Below are positions 36,815 to 45,548 of a stretch of 64,000 nucleotides of DNA, piece after piece. The DNA comes from Paraburkholderia sp. BCC1884 (GTDB taxonomy: Bacteria > Pseudomonadota > Gammaproteobacteria > Burkholderiales > Burkholderiaceae). The notes under the pieces were generated by a model, which was not told where the DNA came from, did not search any database, and saw only the letters and a list, made by a program, of their open reading frames with translations. The position numbers were made by a program, and so were the translations under genes. The stretch lies in NCBI RefSeq assembly GCF_900996225.1, contig NZ_CAAJGL010000090.1:248001-312000 (forward strand), read 5' to 3'. Each line of letters starts with the position of its first letter. Positions within the stretch are counted from its first letter, which is position 1.

Positions 36815-37699
36815 TCAGACTGCCGCCGCGCCACCGACGATTTCCGACAGTTCTTTCGTGATCGCGGCCTGACGGCTCTTGTTGTACACGAGCTGCAGTT
36901 CGTTGATGACCGTCTTCGCGTTATCCGAAGCGGCCTTCATCGCGACCATTCGTGCCGACTGTTCCGATGCCATGTTTTCCGCGACGGCCTGATAGACCAG
37001 CGCCTCGACATAACGCACCAGCAGTTCGTCCACCACTGCCTGCGCGTCCGGCTCGTAGATGTAGTCCCACTGCGTGCTCGGCGTCGTGCCGTCTTCTTCC
37101 TTGCGCTCGAACTGTTCTGCCGACAGCGGCAACAGTTGCTCGATCACCGGCTCCTGCTTCATCGTATTGACGAAGCGCGTGTACGCGAGGTACACCGCCG
37201 AAACCTTGCCTTCCGAGTACAGGTCGAGCTGCACCTTCACCGCGCCGATCAGCTTTTCCAGATGCGGCGTATCGCCCAGATGCACGACGTTCGACACCAC
37301 CTTGGCGCGCAGACGATTCAGGAAACCCAGACCCTTGGTGCCGATCGCCGTTGCTTCGATCGTCTTGCCCTGGCCTTCCAGTTCCTTGAACTTCTGCAGC
37401 GACGCACGCATCACGTTGGTGTTCATGCCACCGCACAGACCTTTATCGGTCGTGACGAGGATGATGCCCGCCGCCTTCGCGCCTTCGTTCGACACCATAA
37501 ACGGGTGGCGATACTCCGGGTTGGCACGGCTCATGTGTGCAGCGATATCGCGGACCTTGTCGGCATACGGGCGAGCAGCGCGCATGCGCTCCTGAGCGCG
37601 GCGCATCTTCGATGCGGCCACCATCTCCATCGCTTTCGTGATCTTGCGCGTGTTTTGCACGCTCTTGATCTTGCCGCGAATTTCCTTCATTCCAGCCAT
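36815..37699 (-). CDS. atpG: ATP synthase F1 gamma subunit
   Basis: The 294-residue central shaft has the conserved N-terminal MKEIRGKIKSVQNTRKITKAMEMVAASKMRRAQ region (shown only in part in the usual alignments) and a C-terminal helix with NKSRQAAITKELSEIVGGA. It turns within alpha3-beta3. The start at 37699 has AAGGAGCA directly before it, while the frame extends upstream to 37795 through the intercistronic hairpin and is not used. Confidence 0.97.
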   Translation of the reverse strand: MAGMKEIRGKIKSVQNTRKITKAMEMVAASKMRRAQERMRAARPYADKVRDIAAHMSRANPEYRHPFMVSNEGAKAAGIILVTTDKGLCGGMNTNVMRASLQKFKELEGQGKTIEATAIGTKGLGFLNRLRAKVVSNVVHLGDTPHLEKLIGAVKVQLDLYSEGKVSAVYLAYTRFVNTMKQEPVIEQLLPLSAEQFERKEEDGTTPSTQWDYIYEPDAQAVVDELLVRYVEALVYQAVAENMASEQSARMVAMKAASDNAKTVINELQLVYNKSRQAAITKELSEIVGGAAAV

Positions 37700-37716
37700 T
37701 GCTTGCTCCTTGTCGG

Positions 37717-37746
37717 CCCGAGTTAGCGCTTCAGCGCTGACTCGGG
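37717..37746 (-). promoter_or_regulatory. Stem-loop between atpA and atpG
   Basis: CCCGAGT-T-AGCGCT pairs with AGCGCT-G-ACTCGGG across a two-base loop, giving a nearly perfect 14-bp stem directly upstream of the atpG ribosome binding site. Its form matches the atpD-atpC hairpin. Confidence 0.6.
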
Positions 37747-37827
37747 TCCCATGAAACAGCGCGGGTTCAGTTGCCTGCGGCCCGCGCCGCTTCAAGGTCC
37801 GTTTATGCCTTGCGGATCACTCGCGGA

Positions 37828-39369
37828 TCAATAAGCGCCGGACTTCTTGAAGTCTTTGGCAGCCGTGTGCAGCAGGCCTTCATCGTCCTTCGAGAGTTCC
37901 TTGGTATCTTCGATGCGCTTGACCAGGTCAGCGTGGCTCGCCTTCAGGTGTTCGCGCAAGCCCTTTTCAAACGGCAGGACTTGCGAGACTTCCAGATCGT
38001 CGAGGTAACCGTTGTTCGCAGCGAAAAGCGCGACCGCCAGTTCCCATACTTGCAGCGGCTGATACTGCGGCTGCTTCAGCAGTTCCGTCACACGGCGGCC
38101 GCGCTCCAGTTGCTTGCGGGTCGCTTCGTCGAGGTCCGAGGCGAACTGCGAGAACGCAGCCAGTTCACGGTACTGCGCCAAGTCGGTACGGATACCGCCC
38201 GACAGCTTCTTCACGACCTTCGTCTGAGCCGCACCACCCACGCGAGACACCGACACGCCGGCGTTAATTGCCGGGCGGATACCTGCGTTGAAAAGGTCGG
38301 TTTCCAGGAAGATCTGGCCGTCGGTAATCGAGATCACGTTCGTCGGAACGAATGCGGTCACGTCACCTGCTTGCGTTTCAATGACCGGCAGTGCCGTCAG
38401 CGAACCGCTCTTGCCCTTGACTTCGCCGTTCGTGAACTTCTCGACGTACTCTTCCGAAACGCGAGCCGCACGTTCCAGCAAACGCGAGTGCAGATAGAAC
38501 ACGTCGCCCGGGTAAGCTTCGCGGCCCGGCGGGCGGCGCAGCAGCAGCGAGATCTGACGGTATGCCCAAGCTTGCTTGGTCAAATCGTCATAAACGATCA
38601 GCGCGTCTTGACCGCGGTCGCGGAAGTACTCGCCCATCGAGCAGCCGGCGTACGGTGCGAGGTACTGCATCGCAGCCGATTCCGACGCCGAAGCCGCGAC
38701 GACGATCGTGTATTCCAGCGCGCCGGTTTCTTCCAGCTTGCGGACCACGTTCATGATCGACGAAGCCTTCTGGCCGATTGCGACGTAGATACAGAAGAGG
38801 TTCTTGCCCTTCTGGTTGATGATCGCGTCGACTGCGACTGCAGTCTTGCCGCACTGACGGTCGCCGATGATCAGCTCACGCTGGCCACGGCCAACCGGCA
38901 CCATCGCGTCGATCGACTTCAGACCGGTTTGGACCGGCTCCGAAACCGACTTACGCCAGATCACGCCCGGAGCAATCTTTTCGATTGCATCGGTCTTCTT
39001 CGCGTTGATCGGGCCTTTGCCGTCGATCGGGTTGCCGAGTGCATCGACCACGCGGCCGAGCAGTTCCGGACCCACCGGCACTTCCAGAATGCGGCCCGTC
39101 GTTTTGACGATGTCGCCTTCCGAAATGTGTTCGTACTCACCCAGAATCACGGCGCCGACCGAGTCGCGCTCGAGGTTCAGTGCGAGACCGAAGGTGTTGC
39201 CCGGAAATTCGAGCATTTCGCCCTGCATCACTTCCGACAGGCCGTGAATACGCACGATACCGTCGGTCACGGAGATCACGGTGCCCTGGTTGCGAACGTC
39301 TGCGTTCGCTTCAAGGCCCTGGATCCGGCTCTTGATCAGCTCGCTGATCTCAGAGGGATTGAGTTGCAT
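37828..39369 (-). CDS. atpA: ATP synthase F1 alpha subunit
   Basis: The 513-residue nucleotide-binding stator-head subunit shows Walker A GDRQCGKTAVAVDAI, LIVYDDLTKQAWAYRQ and the alpha-specific Arg finger region VSRVGGAAQ. The Cys in GDRQCGKT replaces the more common Thr. The N-terminal MQLNPSEISELIKSRI is typical. It lies between atpH and atpG. Confidence 0.98.
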   Translation of the reverse strand: MQLNPSEISELIKSRIQGLEANADVRNQGTVISVTDGIVRIHGLSEVMQGEMLEFPGNTFGLALNLERDSVGAVILGEYEHISEGDIVKTTGRILEVPVGPELLGRVVDALGNPIDGKGPINAKKTDAIEKIAPGVIWRKSVSEPVQTGLKSIDAMVPVGRGQRELIIGDRQCGKTAVAVDAIINQKGKNLFCIYVAIGQKASSIMNVVRKLEETGALEYTIVVAASASESAAMQYLAPYAGCSMGEYFRDRGQDALIVYDDLTKQAWAYRQISLLLRRPPGREAYPGDVFYLHSRLLERAARVSEEYVEKFTNGEVKGKSGSLTALPVIETQAGDVTAFVPTNVISITDGQIFLETDLFNAGIRPAINAGVSVSRVGGAAQTKVVKKLSGGIRTDLAQYRELAAFSQFASDLDEATRKQLERGRRVTELLKQPQYQPLQVWELAVALFAANNGYLDDLEVSQVLPFEKGLREHLKASHADLVKRIEDTKELSKDDEGLLHTAAKDFKKSGAY

Positions 39370-39412
39370 TATTCGCTCCTGATAGTCAATTCTGTTGCGT
39401 GCCAGCCGCTTC

Positions 39413-39427
39413 AGCGCCTTAGGCGCT
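39413..39427 (-). promoter_or_regulatory. Short stem-loop between atpH and atpA
   Basis: AGCGCC and GGCGCT pair across TTA immediately beyond the atpH stop codon. It is the smallest of the intercistronic hairpins in this operon. Confidence 0.45.
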
Positions 39428-39967
39428 TCAGGCCGTCAGAGCCGTCTGCATGCTGGCAAGCCGCGCGCGGACCGAGGTATCGAGCACTTCATCGCCGACC
39501 GTCACGCGTACGCCGCCGATCAGCGACGAGTCGACTTCGACCGTCGGCTTAAGCTTGCGTTGGAACTTGCGTTCGAGACTCGCGACGAGTTCGTTCAACT
39601 GCGCGCCTTCGAGCGGGAATGCGCTGACGATCAGCACATCGGCCGCCCCTTCACGGGCGTTCTTCAACTCTTCGAACTGCGTAGCGATTTCCGGCAGCAA
39701 CTGCAGGCGATGGTTATCGACCAGCATTTGCACCAGATTCTTCGCTTGCGCGTTGTCCTTGAGCGGCGACTTGACCGCGGCCAGCAGCAATTCGCTGACT
39801 TGGGCGCGGCTCACTTTCGGGCTCGTGGCGATCGACAGCACTTCGGGCAGACGCGCAACCTGTGCCAGCTCCTGCACGAGATCGGACCAGGCGGCGATGT
39901 CACCAGCTTCGGCCACGCCAAACAGCGCTTCTGCGTACGGACGGGCGATGGTTGCAAGTTCGGCCAT
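39428..39967 (-). CDS. atpH: ATP synthase F1 delta subunit
   Basis: The 179-residue peripheral-stalk subunit joins the b subunits to alpha. It shows TIARPYAEALFGVAEAGD at the N-terminus and the C-terminal signature region with VDSSLIGGVRVTVGDEVLDTSVRARL. The atpF stop codon lies two bases before its ATG, so the two are translationally linked. Confidence 0.97.
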   Translation of the reverse strand: MAELATIARPYAEALFGVAEAGDIAAWSDLVQELAQVARLPEVLSIATSPKVSRAQVSELLLAAVKSPLKDNAQAKNLVQMLVDNHRLQLLPEIATQFEELKNAREGAADVLIVSAFPLEGAQLNELVASLERKFQRKLKPTVEVDSSLIGGVRVTVGDEVLDTSVRARLASMQTALTA

Positions 39968-39969
39968 GA

Positions 39970-40440
39970 TCAGAGCTCGGCTTTCAGTTGATTCAGCAGG
40001 TCAGCGTGAGCTGCCTGGTCGACTTCGCGCTTCAGGATCTGTTCAGCGCCCTTCACAGCGAGTGCAGCGACTTCGCCGCGCAGCGTTTCGCGCGCCTTGA
40101 CGACTTGCTGGTCCGCGTCCGCCTTCGCTTGCGCGATGATGCGAGCAGCTTCAGCGTGTGCTTGCGCCTTGATTTCGTCAGCGACTGTTACGGCGCGCTT
40201 TTCCGCGTCGGCAATGCGTTGCTGACCGTCGTTGCGAGCCTGAGCGAGTTCCTGGTCGACGCGCTTGTGAGCGGCTTCGAGTTCTGCCTTGCCCTTTTCA
40301 GCGGCCGACAAACCGTCAGCAATCTTCTTCGAGCGCTCGTCGAGGGCGTTGATCAACGGCGGCCACACGAACTTCATCGTGAACCACGCGAGGATCAGGA
40401 ACACGACCATTTGCGCAAACAGGGTTGCGTTGAGATTCAC
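39970..40440 (-). CDS. atpF: ATP synthase F0 b subunit
   Basis: The 156-residue protein has an N-terminal membrane helix (FAQMVVFLILAWFTMKFVWPPL) followed by a long charged helix rich in Ala, Glu and Lys that dimerises as the peripheral stalk. The size equals that of E. coli b. It is preceded by a hairpin in the 137-base gap after atpE. Confidence 0.97.
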   Translation of the reverse strand: MNLNATLFAQMVVFLILAWFTMKFVWPPLINALDERSKKIADGLSAAEKGKAELEAAHKRVDQELAQARNDGQQRIADAEKRAVTVADEIKAQAHAEAARIIAQAKADADQQVVKARETLRGEVAALAVKGAEQILKREVDQAAHADLLNQLKAEL

Positions 40441-40483
40441 GGTGTTTCCTTAAACGTTGCTAGTTCGGAAAGTGAAACGGCAA

Positions 40484-40514
40484 GGCGCTCATCGATCTGT
40501 ATTCGATCAGCGCC
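40484..40514 (-). promoter_or_regulatory. Stem-loop between atpE and atpF
   Basis: GGCGCTCATCGA pairs with TCGATCAGCGCC over twelve positions with one mismatch. A hairpin just behind atpE could protect the highly translated c-subunit message. Confidence 0.55.
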
Positions 40515-40577
40515 CGAGTGCCCGTTCCGCCCTGCGCCTTCACCAGTTATAGCTCAGGCGCAAACTTCCGAGGAACC

Positions 40578-40847
40578 TCAGCCTGCCAGCTTCGACAGCA
40601 GCGGGTTCGCGAACGCAAACAGCATTGCCACACCAACGCCAATCAGGAAAGCCGCATCGATCAGACCAGCCAGCAGGAACATCTTGGTTTGCAGCGGGTT
40701 CATCAATTCAGGCTGACGTGCACATGCTTCGATGTACTTGCCGCCCATCAGGCCGATACCGATACAGGCGCCGATTGCACCCAGGCCGATGATGATGCCG
40801 ATACCGATGGCGGTCAGACCCTGGATGTTGGCGATGAAAGCTTGCAT
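40578..40847 (-). CDS. atpE: ATP synthase F0 c subunit
   Basis: The 89-residue hairpin protein forms the c-ring. Two membrane helices flank the polar loop ARQPE at 43-47, and the proton-carrying carboxylate is Asp64 in AGLIDAAFLIG, as in proton-type rings; no sodium-binding pattern is seen. The start at 40847 has AAGGAGTGATC before it; a GTG two codons earlier is not needed. Confidence 0.97.
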   Translation of the reverse strand: MQAFIANIQGLTAIGIGIIIGLGAIGACIGIGLMGGKYIEACARQPELMNPLQTKMFLLAGLIDAAFLIGVGVAMLFAFANPLLSKLAG

Positions 40848-40943
40848 GATCACTCCTTTGTGAAAAGTCTTTTAGAACTGGTTGGAACTGGGATTTAAAA
40901 ACTAAAGCTAAAACCAAAAACTATTCGCGACGCGCAGCCGCTA

Positions 40944-41795
40944 CTAGTGGGTATCGTGAGCCTGGCCGATGTACACCAGCGTCAGCATCATGAAAATGAA
41001 CGCCTGCAGCAGAACGATCAAAATGTGGAAGATCGCCCAAACCGTGCCTGCGATCACATGGCCGATAAAGCCAAGCACCGACACGTCCGCGCCGAAACCC
41101 CACATGCTGCCGAGCAGGGCAATCAGCAGGAACAACAGTTCGCCCGCATACATGTTGCCGAACAGCCGCATGCCGAGCGAGACCGTCTTGGCGACGAACT
41201 CGATGATGTTCAGTGCAAGGTTCGGGATCCACAGCAGCGGATGCGCGCCGAACGGAGCGGACAGCAGTTCATGCACGAAGCCGCCAGCGCCCTTGATCTT
41301 GAAGTTGTAGTAAATCATCAGCACGAACACACCGAGGGCGATGCCGAGCGTGCCGTTCAGGTCGGCGGTCGGCACGATGCGGTGGTGCGGGATGACTTCG
41401 GACAGACCCAGCAGGCCAATCACTTTGCCCGGCAGGTCGACAGGAATAAAGTCGAGCGAGTTCATCAGCGCGACCCAGACGAACACGGTCAGGGCCAGCG
41501 GTGCGATGAAAGTACGCGAGCCGTGGATCATCGACTTGGATTGATCCTCGACCATTTCGACCAGCATTTCGATCGCGCACTGGAAACGGCCCGGCACGCC
41601 CGACGTTGCCTTGCGGGCAGCGAGATGCAGAATGAAGATGGTGGCCAGACCGCAAACGATCGACCAGAAGAGGGTGTCCAGATTCCACACGTGAATGTCG
41701 AAAATCGACGTCTGATGCCCGGTGGAAAAGTTCTGCAAGTGGTGCGCGATGTACTCGGACGGATCCATTGCGCGCGTGCCTTCGCTAGCTGCCAT
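40944..41795 (-). CDS. atpB: ATP synthase F0 a subunit
   Basis: The 283-residue stator channel protein has several membrane helices and the conserved Arg in SLGMRLFGNMYAGELL, which faces the c-ring carboxylate, plus the C-terminal ILIVLLQAFIFMMLTLVYIGQA. It is in the usual place between atpI and atpE. The start at 41795 is chosen to match MAASEGTRAMDPSEYIAHHL; the frame extends to 41849. Confidence 0.97.
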   Translation of the reverse strand: MAASEGTRAMDPSEYIAHHLQNFSTGHQTSIFDIHVWNLDTLFWSIVCGLATIFILHLAARKATSGVPGRFQCAIEMLVEMVEDQSKSMIHGSRTFIAPLALTVFVWVALMNSLDFIPVDLPGKVIGLLGLSEVIPHHRIVPTADLNGTLGIALGVFVLMIYYNFKIKGAGGFVHELLSAPFGAHPLLWIPNLALNIIEFVAKTVSLGMRLFGNMYAGELLFLLIALLGSMWGFGADVSVLGFIGHVIAGTVWAIFHILIVLLQAFIFMMLTLVYIGQAHDTH

Positions 41796-41959
41796 ATCGT
41801 TAAAGCCACCCAAATTGTCGAAAATCGTCTGAGGCCGCTCCCGCAGCAATTCTGTATTGCGGGAACGCGCCGGGTGCGGACCGTGTCATATCCGCACTCC
41901 TGATGCCAGCGCTGCGCGCCGGCCTGAATTTTTTTGCTACTACTTTTGTTCCTGCTACC

Positions 41960-42505
41960 TTAGCGCCAAGCTAAGGCGATCCAGTACGTCTTGAGCGCAA
42001 TGAGGTAGGTCACGAGCAGCGGCACCCAGCGTACGTCGTGATACCAGAAGGCGATGGCTACAAACATCGCGATCGTTGTCCCCATCTTGAGCGCTTCGCC
42101 GATCATCCAGCTCATCGCTGTTTCGGCGCCGCTCAGCGTTCTAAGTCGTGCCGCGAACAACGCGCTCGGCACCCAGCAGATCGCTCCCCCCAGGAACGCG
42201 GACAGCGCAGCAGCGCCCGGCGGCTTGTAGAACAGCCACCACACCAGCGTAGCACCCAGGGACAAAACCATTTGCGCCGCCACGACCTTGAAAGGCGTGA
42301 CACGCGATGGACGACTCACATTCGAACCAAAGAGCTTTTCAGCCTCGGCCCGCGTGAGCGGAACGATATTGTTATCTTGTTGCTCAACATCCCACGCTTC
42401 GTCTGAGGCGACTTGCTGACCGGTGGACGCAGCGGAAGCAGTGCGTTCAGCGGGGTGTTCGTCGTGCCCATTCTTCGGCGCTTGATTCGACGTTTTGACC
42501 GCCAT
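41960..42505 (-). CDS. atpI: ATP synthase subunit I
   Basis: The 181-residue protein has a charged N-terminal half (about 85 residues, longer than in E. coli AtpI) and four hydrophobic segments at the C-terminus, including VVAAQMVLSLGATLVWWLF and FLGGAICWVPSALFAARL. AtpI assists c-ring assembly or magnesium handling. It is the first gene of the operon, about 80 bases behind a good promoter. Confidence 0.9.
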   Translation of the reverse strand: MAVKTSNQAPKNGHDEHPAERTASAASTGQQVASDEAWDVEQQDNNIVPLTRAEAEKLFGSNVSRPSRVTPFKVVAAQMVLSLGATLVWWLFYKPPGAAALSAFLGGAICWVPSALFAARLRTLSGAETAMSWMIGEALKMGTTIAMFVAIAFWYHDVRWVPLLVTYLIALKTYWIALAWR

Positions 42506-42584
42506 CGCAGTGTTCCGAAAGTCTTGTTCCAGCCCGCCAGCTTACGCTGCGCTTACGGGGTTGCCGTGCAATTAAATCCGGGCG

Positions 42585-42613
42585 ATTGTAAGCGATAGTT
42601 GCAGGCAATTCAA
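42585..42613 (-). promoter_or_regulatory. Sigma-70 promoter of the atp operon
   Basis: On the minus strand a -35 TTGAAT (42608-42613) and a -10 TACAAT (42585-42590) are separated by exactly 17 bp, about 80 bases before atpI. Confidence 0.75.
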
Positions 42614-43015
42614 GACTTTAGGCCGTTCAATAACCACTGTGAAATGGGCCTTCACGATGCGGGAACGGCCCGCTGATGGCGTAAAAGACGTCGAATGTAA
42701 GGCTGTTGGGGGGTGGCAAAACATGCCTGTCGTACTGGCCCACGTAGGACGCGCCGACGCGCTTCAAAAACGCTTCAACGGACGTCTCGAAAATGCAACA
42801 AACGCCGAATTTTGCCCAAGTCGGTGGACACGTTGCGTGTCGCCCGGTAGGGAAATCTGCGACCTAGGGCATTTGGACGCAGGCCCGCACGACATGAAAT
42901 ATCGCGCTGCAGACTAGATTGATCAGCGATCCTGATTAATTTGCATAGCCTTCACTTTTAGTTAGAGCGCTGCCACAGCGCAGCGCCGTTTTATCGCTCA
43001 AATTGCACCCAACAG

Positions 43016-43045
43016 CTTGCGGTCGACATCTGCACCGACCGCAAG
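43016..43045 (-). terminator. Stem-loop downstream of parB
   Basis: CTTGCGGTCG and CGACCGCAAG form a perfect 10-bp stem with a 10-base loop, 36 bases beyond the parB stop. No T run follows on the minus strand, so termination is likely but not certain. Confidence 0.5.
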
Positions 43046-43081
43046 ACCGCTCAGAAAACCCTTCTATTACGCCACCGTCAA

Positions 43082-43969
43082 TCAGGCCGTCGCATTGCCT
43101 CGCAATCGGACAAGAATGCCCTCCAATGCGTCCAGATCGCCGAAATCCACCAGCACCTGCCCTCGCCCACGCCGACCGAGCTTGATCTTCACCGTGGCAG
43201 CCAACAGATCAGACAGCTCTTCTTCAAGGCGTCGCGTGTCACGACCGCCGTCCTGATTTGCACGCGCCTTGACCGCGGGTGCCGCCTTGGTGGTCGTCGT
43301 CACAAGCTTTTCGGTTTCGCGTACCGACATGCGCTTGTTGACAACCTGATTGGCCAGCGTGATTTGCGTTGCGGCGTCGACGGCCAGCAGCGCACGTGCG
43401 TGACCCATGTCGAGGTCACCAGCCAACAGCATCGTCTGCACCGGCGAAGCGAGATTCAGCAGACGCAGCAGATTCGACACCGCGCTGCGCGAACGGCCAA
43501 CCGACTCTGCCGCCTGTTCATGGGTGAAATTGAACTCATCGAGTAGACGTTGGATACCCTGCGCCTCTTCCAGCGGATTCAGATCCTCGCGCTGAATATT
43601 CTCAATCAGCGCCATCGCGGCTGCCGCTTGATCCGGCACGTCCCTCACCAGTACCGGCACCTCTTCGAGGCCGGCAATCCGCGCCGCACGAAATCGTCGT
43701 TCGCCGGCGATGATCTCGTACTTGTCCGCCGACACCGGGCGCACCAGAATCGGCTGCATCAGCCCTTGCGCGCGGATGCTCGCGGCCAACTCCTGTAGCG
43801 CCCCCTCGTCCATACGCGTACGCGGTTGGTACTTGCCTGCCTGCATCTTACTGAGCGGCAAGACGTTCGGCGCTCCCTCGATCGCTACCGCCTCGGTAAT
43901 ATCCGCGCTACCACCCAGCAACGCCTCGAGTCCCCGGCCCAATCCCTTCTTTCTCGCTACTGCATTCAT
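43082..43969 (-). CDS. parB: Chromosome partitioning protein ParB
   Basis: The 295-residue CTPase and DNA-binding protein loads at parS and spreads to form the partition complex. It shows KKGLGRGLEALLGG at the start, the GERRFRAARIAGL CTP-binding segment, the ENIQREDLNPLEEAQG region and a helix-turn-helix with TQEQAAESVGRSRSAVSNLLRLL-like content (here FTHEQAAESVGRSRSAVSN). Two perfect parS sites lie 2-4.5 kb away. It is the last gene of mnmG-rsmG-parA-parB. Confidence 0.97.
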   Translation of the reverse strand: MNAVARKKGLGRGLEALLGGSADITEAVAIEGAPNVLPLSKMQAGKYQPRTRMDEGALQELAASIRAQGLMQPILVRPVSADKYEIIAGERRFRAARIAGLEEVPVLVRDVPDQAAAAMALIENIQREDLNPLEEAQGIQRLLDEFNFTHEQAAESVGRSRSAVSNLLRLLNLASPVQTMLLAGDLDMGHARALLAVDAATQITLANQVVNKRMSVRETEKLVTTTTKAAPAVKARANQDGGRDTRRLEEELSDLLAATVKIKLGRRGRGQVLVDFGDLDALEGILVRLRGNATA

Positions 43970-43987
43970 CGTGCTTCCTCGATCCGC

Positions 43988-44779
43988 TTAGGATGCCTGG
44001 GGCGCGTCGTTCAGTGCGCGCACCCGCTCAATCATTTCTACGCCGAACTGCACATAAGCTTGCGCGCCACGCGACGCCCGGTCGAACACGACGCCGGGCA
44101 AGCCGTAACTCGGCGCCTCCGCGAGACGAACGTTGCGTGGGATCACGGCGTCGAAAACCTTGTCGCCAAAATGCTCTTTCAGCTGATCCGAAACTTGCTG
44201 TTGCAAGGTGATGCGTGGATCGAACATCACGCGCAGCAGGCCGATCACCTTCAGATCGCGGTTCAGGTTCGCGTGCACCTGCTTGATCGTGTTGACCAGA
44301 TCGGACAAGCCCTCGAGTGCAAAGTACTCACACTGCATCGGAATCACAACGCCGTGCGCGGCGCACAAGCCGTTGAGCGTCAGCAGCGACAAGGCCGGCG
44401 GGCAGTCGATCAGGACGAAGTCATATTCGTTTTCGACAGGCCCAAGAGCAGCCTTCAATTGACGCTCGCGGTTCTGTACGCTGACCAGTTCGACCTCGGC
44501 ACCCGCAAGTTCGCGGTTCGCCGGCAGCACATCGTAGCCGACGGCTTCGGGCCGCACACGCGCATCGGCGACCGAAACACCGTCGACGAGCACTTCGTAG
44601 ACGGTGTTTGCACAGGCAGCCTTGTCGATGCCGCTGCCCATCGTGGCGTTGCCCTGCGGGTCCAGATCGATGAGAAGAACTCGCTGTCCCTGCGCTGCCA
44701 AGCTCGCGGCCAGATTGACTGTGGTTGTCGTCTTGCCGACGCCACCCTTCTGGTTCGCAACGCAGAAGATTTTTGCCAT
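43988..44779 (-). CDS. parA: Chromosome partitioning ATPase ParA
   Basis: The 263-residue protein is a short chromosomal-type ParA (Soj) with the deviant Walker A KGGVGKTTT at residues 11-19, LLIDLDPQGNATMGSG and VLIDCPPALSLLTLN. It has no N-terminal helix-turn-helix, unlike plasmid type Ia ParA. It forms an ATP-dependent gradient on the nucleoid that moves ParB-parS complexes. The gap to parB is 18 bases. Confidence 0.97.
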   Translation of the reverse strand: MAKIFCVANQKGGVGKTTTTVNLAASLAAQGQRVLLIDLDPQGNATMGSGIDKAACANTVYEVLVDGVSVADARVRPEAVGYDVLPANRELAGAEVELVSVQNRERQLKAALGPVENEYDFVLIDCPPALSLLTLNGLCAAHGVVIPMQCEYFALEGLSDLVNTIKQVHANLNRDLKVIGLLRVMFDPRITLQQQVSDQLKEHFGDKVFDAVIPRNVRLAEAPSYGLPGVVFDRASRGAQAYVQFGVEMIERVRALNDAPQAS

Positions 44780-44864
44780 CGTTGGTGTATCCCTTTTGCT
44801 GCCTGGATGAAGTGACTAAAAACCGCTGGAGGTATCGGGTACGGCGTGAGTCTAACGGTCGCCG

Positions 44865-45548
44865 TCAGTTACCGGTATCCACCGAAACCTTGATGAGGTG
44901 ACGCTCAGCATCGAGCGAAGGAACATTCAGGCGGATGACTTGTTCCACGTGGGCACCCTCTGGCAACCGTTCGATCTCGCCCTCCGGATGCACGCCCTTC
45001 ATCGCCCAGATCGCGCCACCTCGTGCAACCAGATGACGGGCCAGTGTAACGAAATCCGTGAGTTCTGCGAATGCGCGTGAGACGATTACGTCGAACTTTG
45101 CAGGTACTTCGGCGCCGGGTTGCAATGTCTCGACCCGCCCGGTCACGACGGAGAGATTGGCCAAACCAAGCTCAGCCTTGGCTTGCGCCTGAAAAGCCGT
45201 CTTTTTATGGACGATGTCGTTTGTCGTCACCGTCCAGTCTGGCAACACGATGGCCAGCACGATGCCAGGCAAACCGCCACCCGAACCCACGTCCAATACC
45301 GAGGACGGACCGAGCGGCGCGAGGTGCGGCACGATCGAAAGCGAATCCAGGATGTGTTGAATCAACATCTGACGCGGGTCGCGAATCGCGGTGAGGTTGT
45401 AGACGGCATTCCATTTCGACAGCAACGCGACGTAGTCGAGTAATTTGCCGATCTGTGCGTCGCTTAAATCGAGATCAAGCTCACGCACACCCTCTTCAAG
45501 CAGCGGCACCAAAGCTTCCCGGCCACTTCCCTTCTGGTTTCCCGTCAT
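44865..45548 (-). CDS. rsmG: 16S rRNA (guanine527-N7)-methyltransferase
   Basis: The 227-residue SAM-dependent enzyme (GidB) methylates G527 in the 530 loop. It contains KLLDYVALLSKWNAVYNLTAIRD, the SAM-binding loop VLDVGSGGGLPGIVLAI and DVIVSRAFAEL. Its ATG overlaps the mnmG stop by four bases (ATGA), so translation is coupled. Confidence 0.97.
   Translation of the reverse strand: MTGNQKGSGREALVPLLEEGVRELDLDLSDAQIGKLLDYVALLSKWNAVYNLTAIRDPRQMLIQHILDSLSIVPHLAPLGPSSVLDVGSGGGLPGIVLAIVLPDWTVTTNDIVHKKTAFQAQAKAELGLANLSVVTGRVETLQPGAEVPAKFDVIVSRAFAELTDFVTLARHLVARGGAIWAMKGVHPEGEIERLPEGAHVEQVIRLNVPSLDAERHLIKVSVDTGN

Larger units (their letters stand above)
42506..43081. other. Non-coding region between parB and atpI
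   Basis: About 575 bases that hold the atp promoter at the left end and a hairpin after parB at the right end. A plus-strand frame at 42639-42917 was examined and rejected. No DnaA box or parS palindrome is present here. Confidence 0.6.

Noticed and set aside
35140..39552. Two long plus-strand open frames across atpD and atpA
   Set aside because: They mirror the conserved atp genes and have His/Arg-rich compositions typical of antisense frames.
42639..42917. 92-codon plus-strand frame between parB and atpI
   Set aside because: No ribosome binding site or family features, and it lies just upstream of the atp promoter region on the opposite strand.
44941..44956. Imperfect parS-like sequence in rsmG
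   Set aside because: It shares only the CACGTG core and a few flanking bases with the consensus, with about five mismatches, so it is probably chance.
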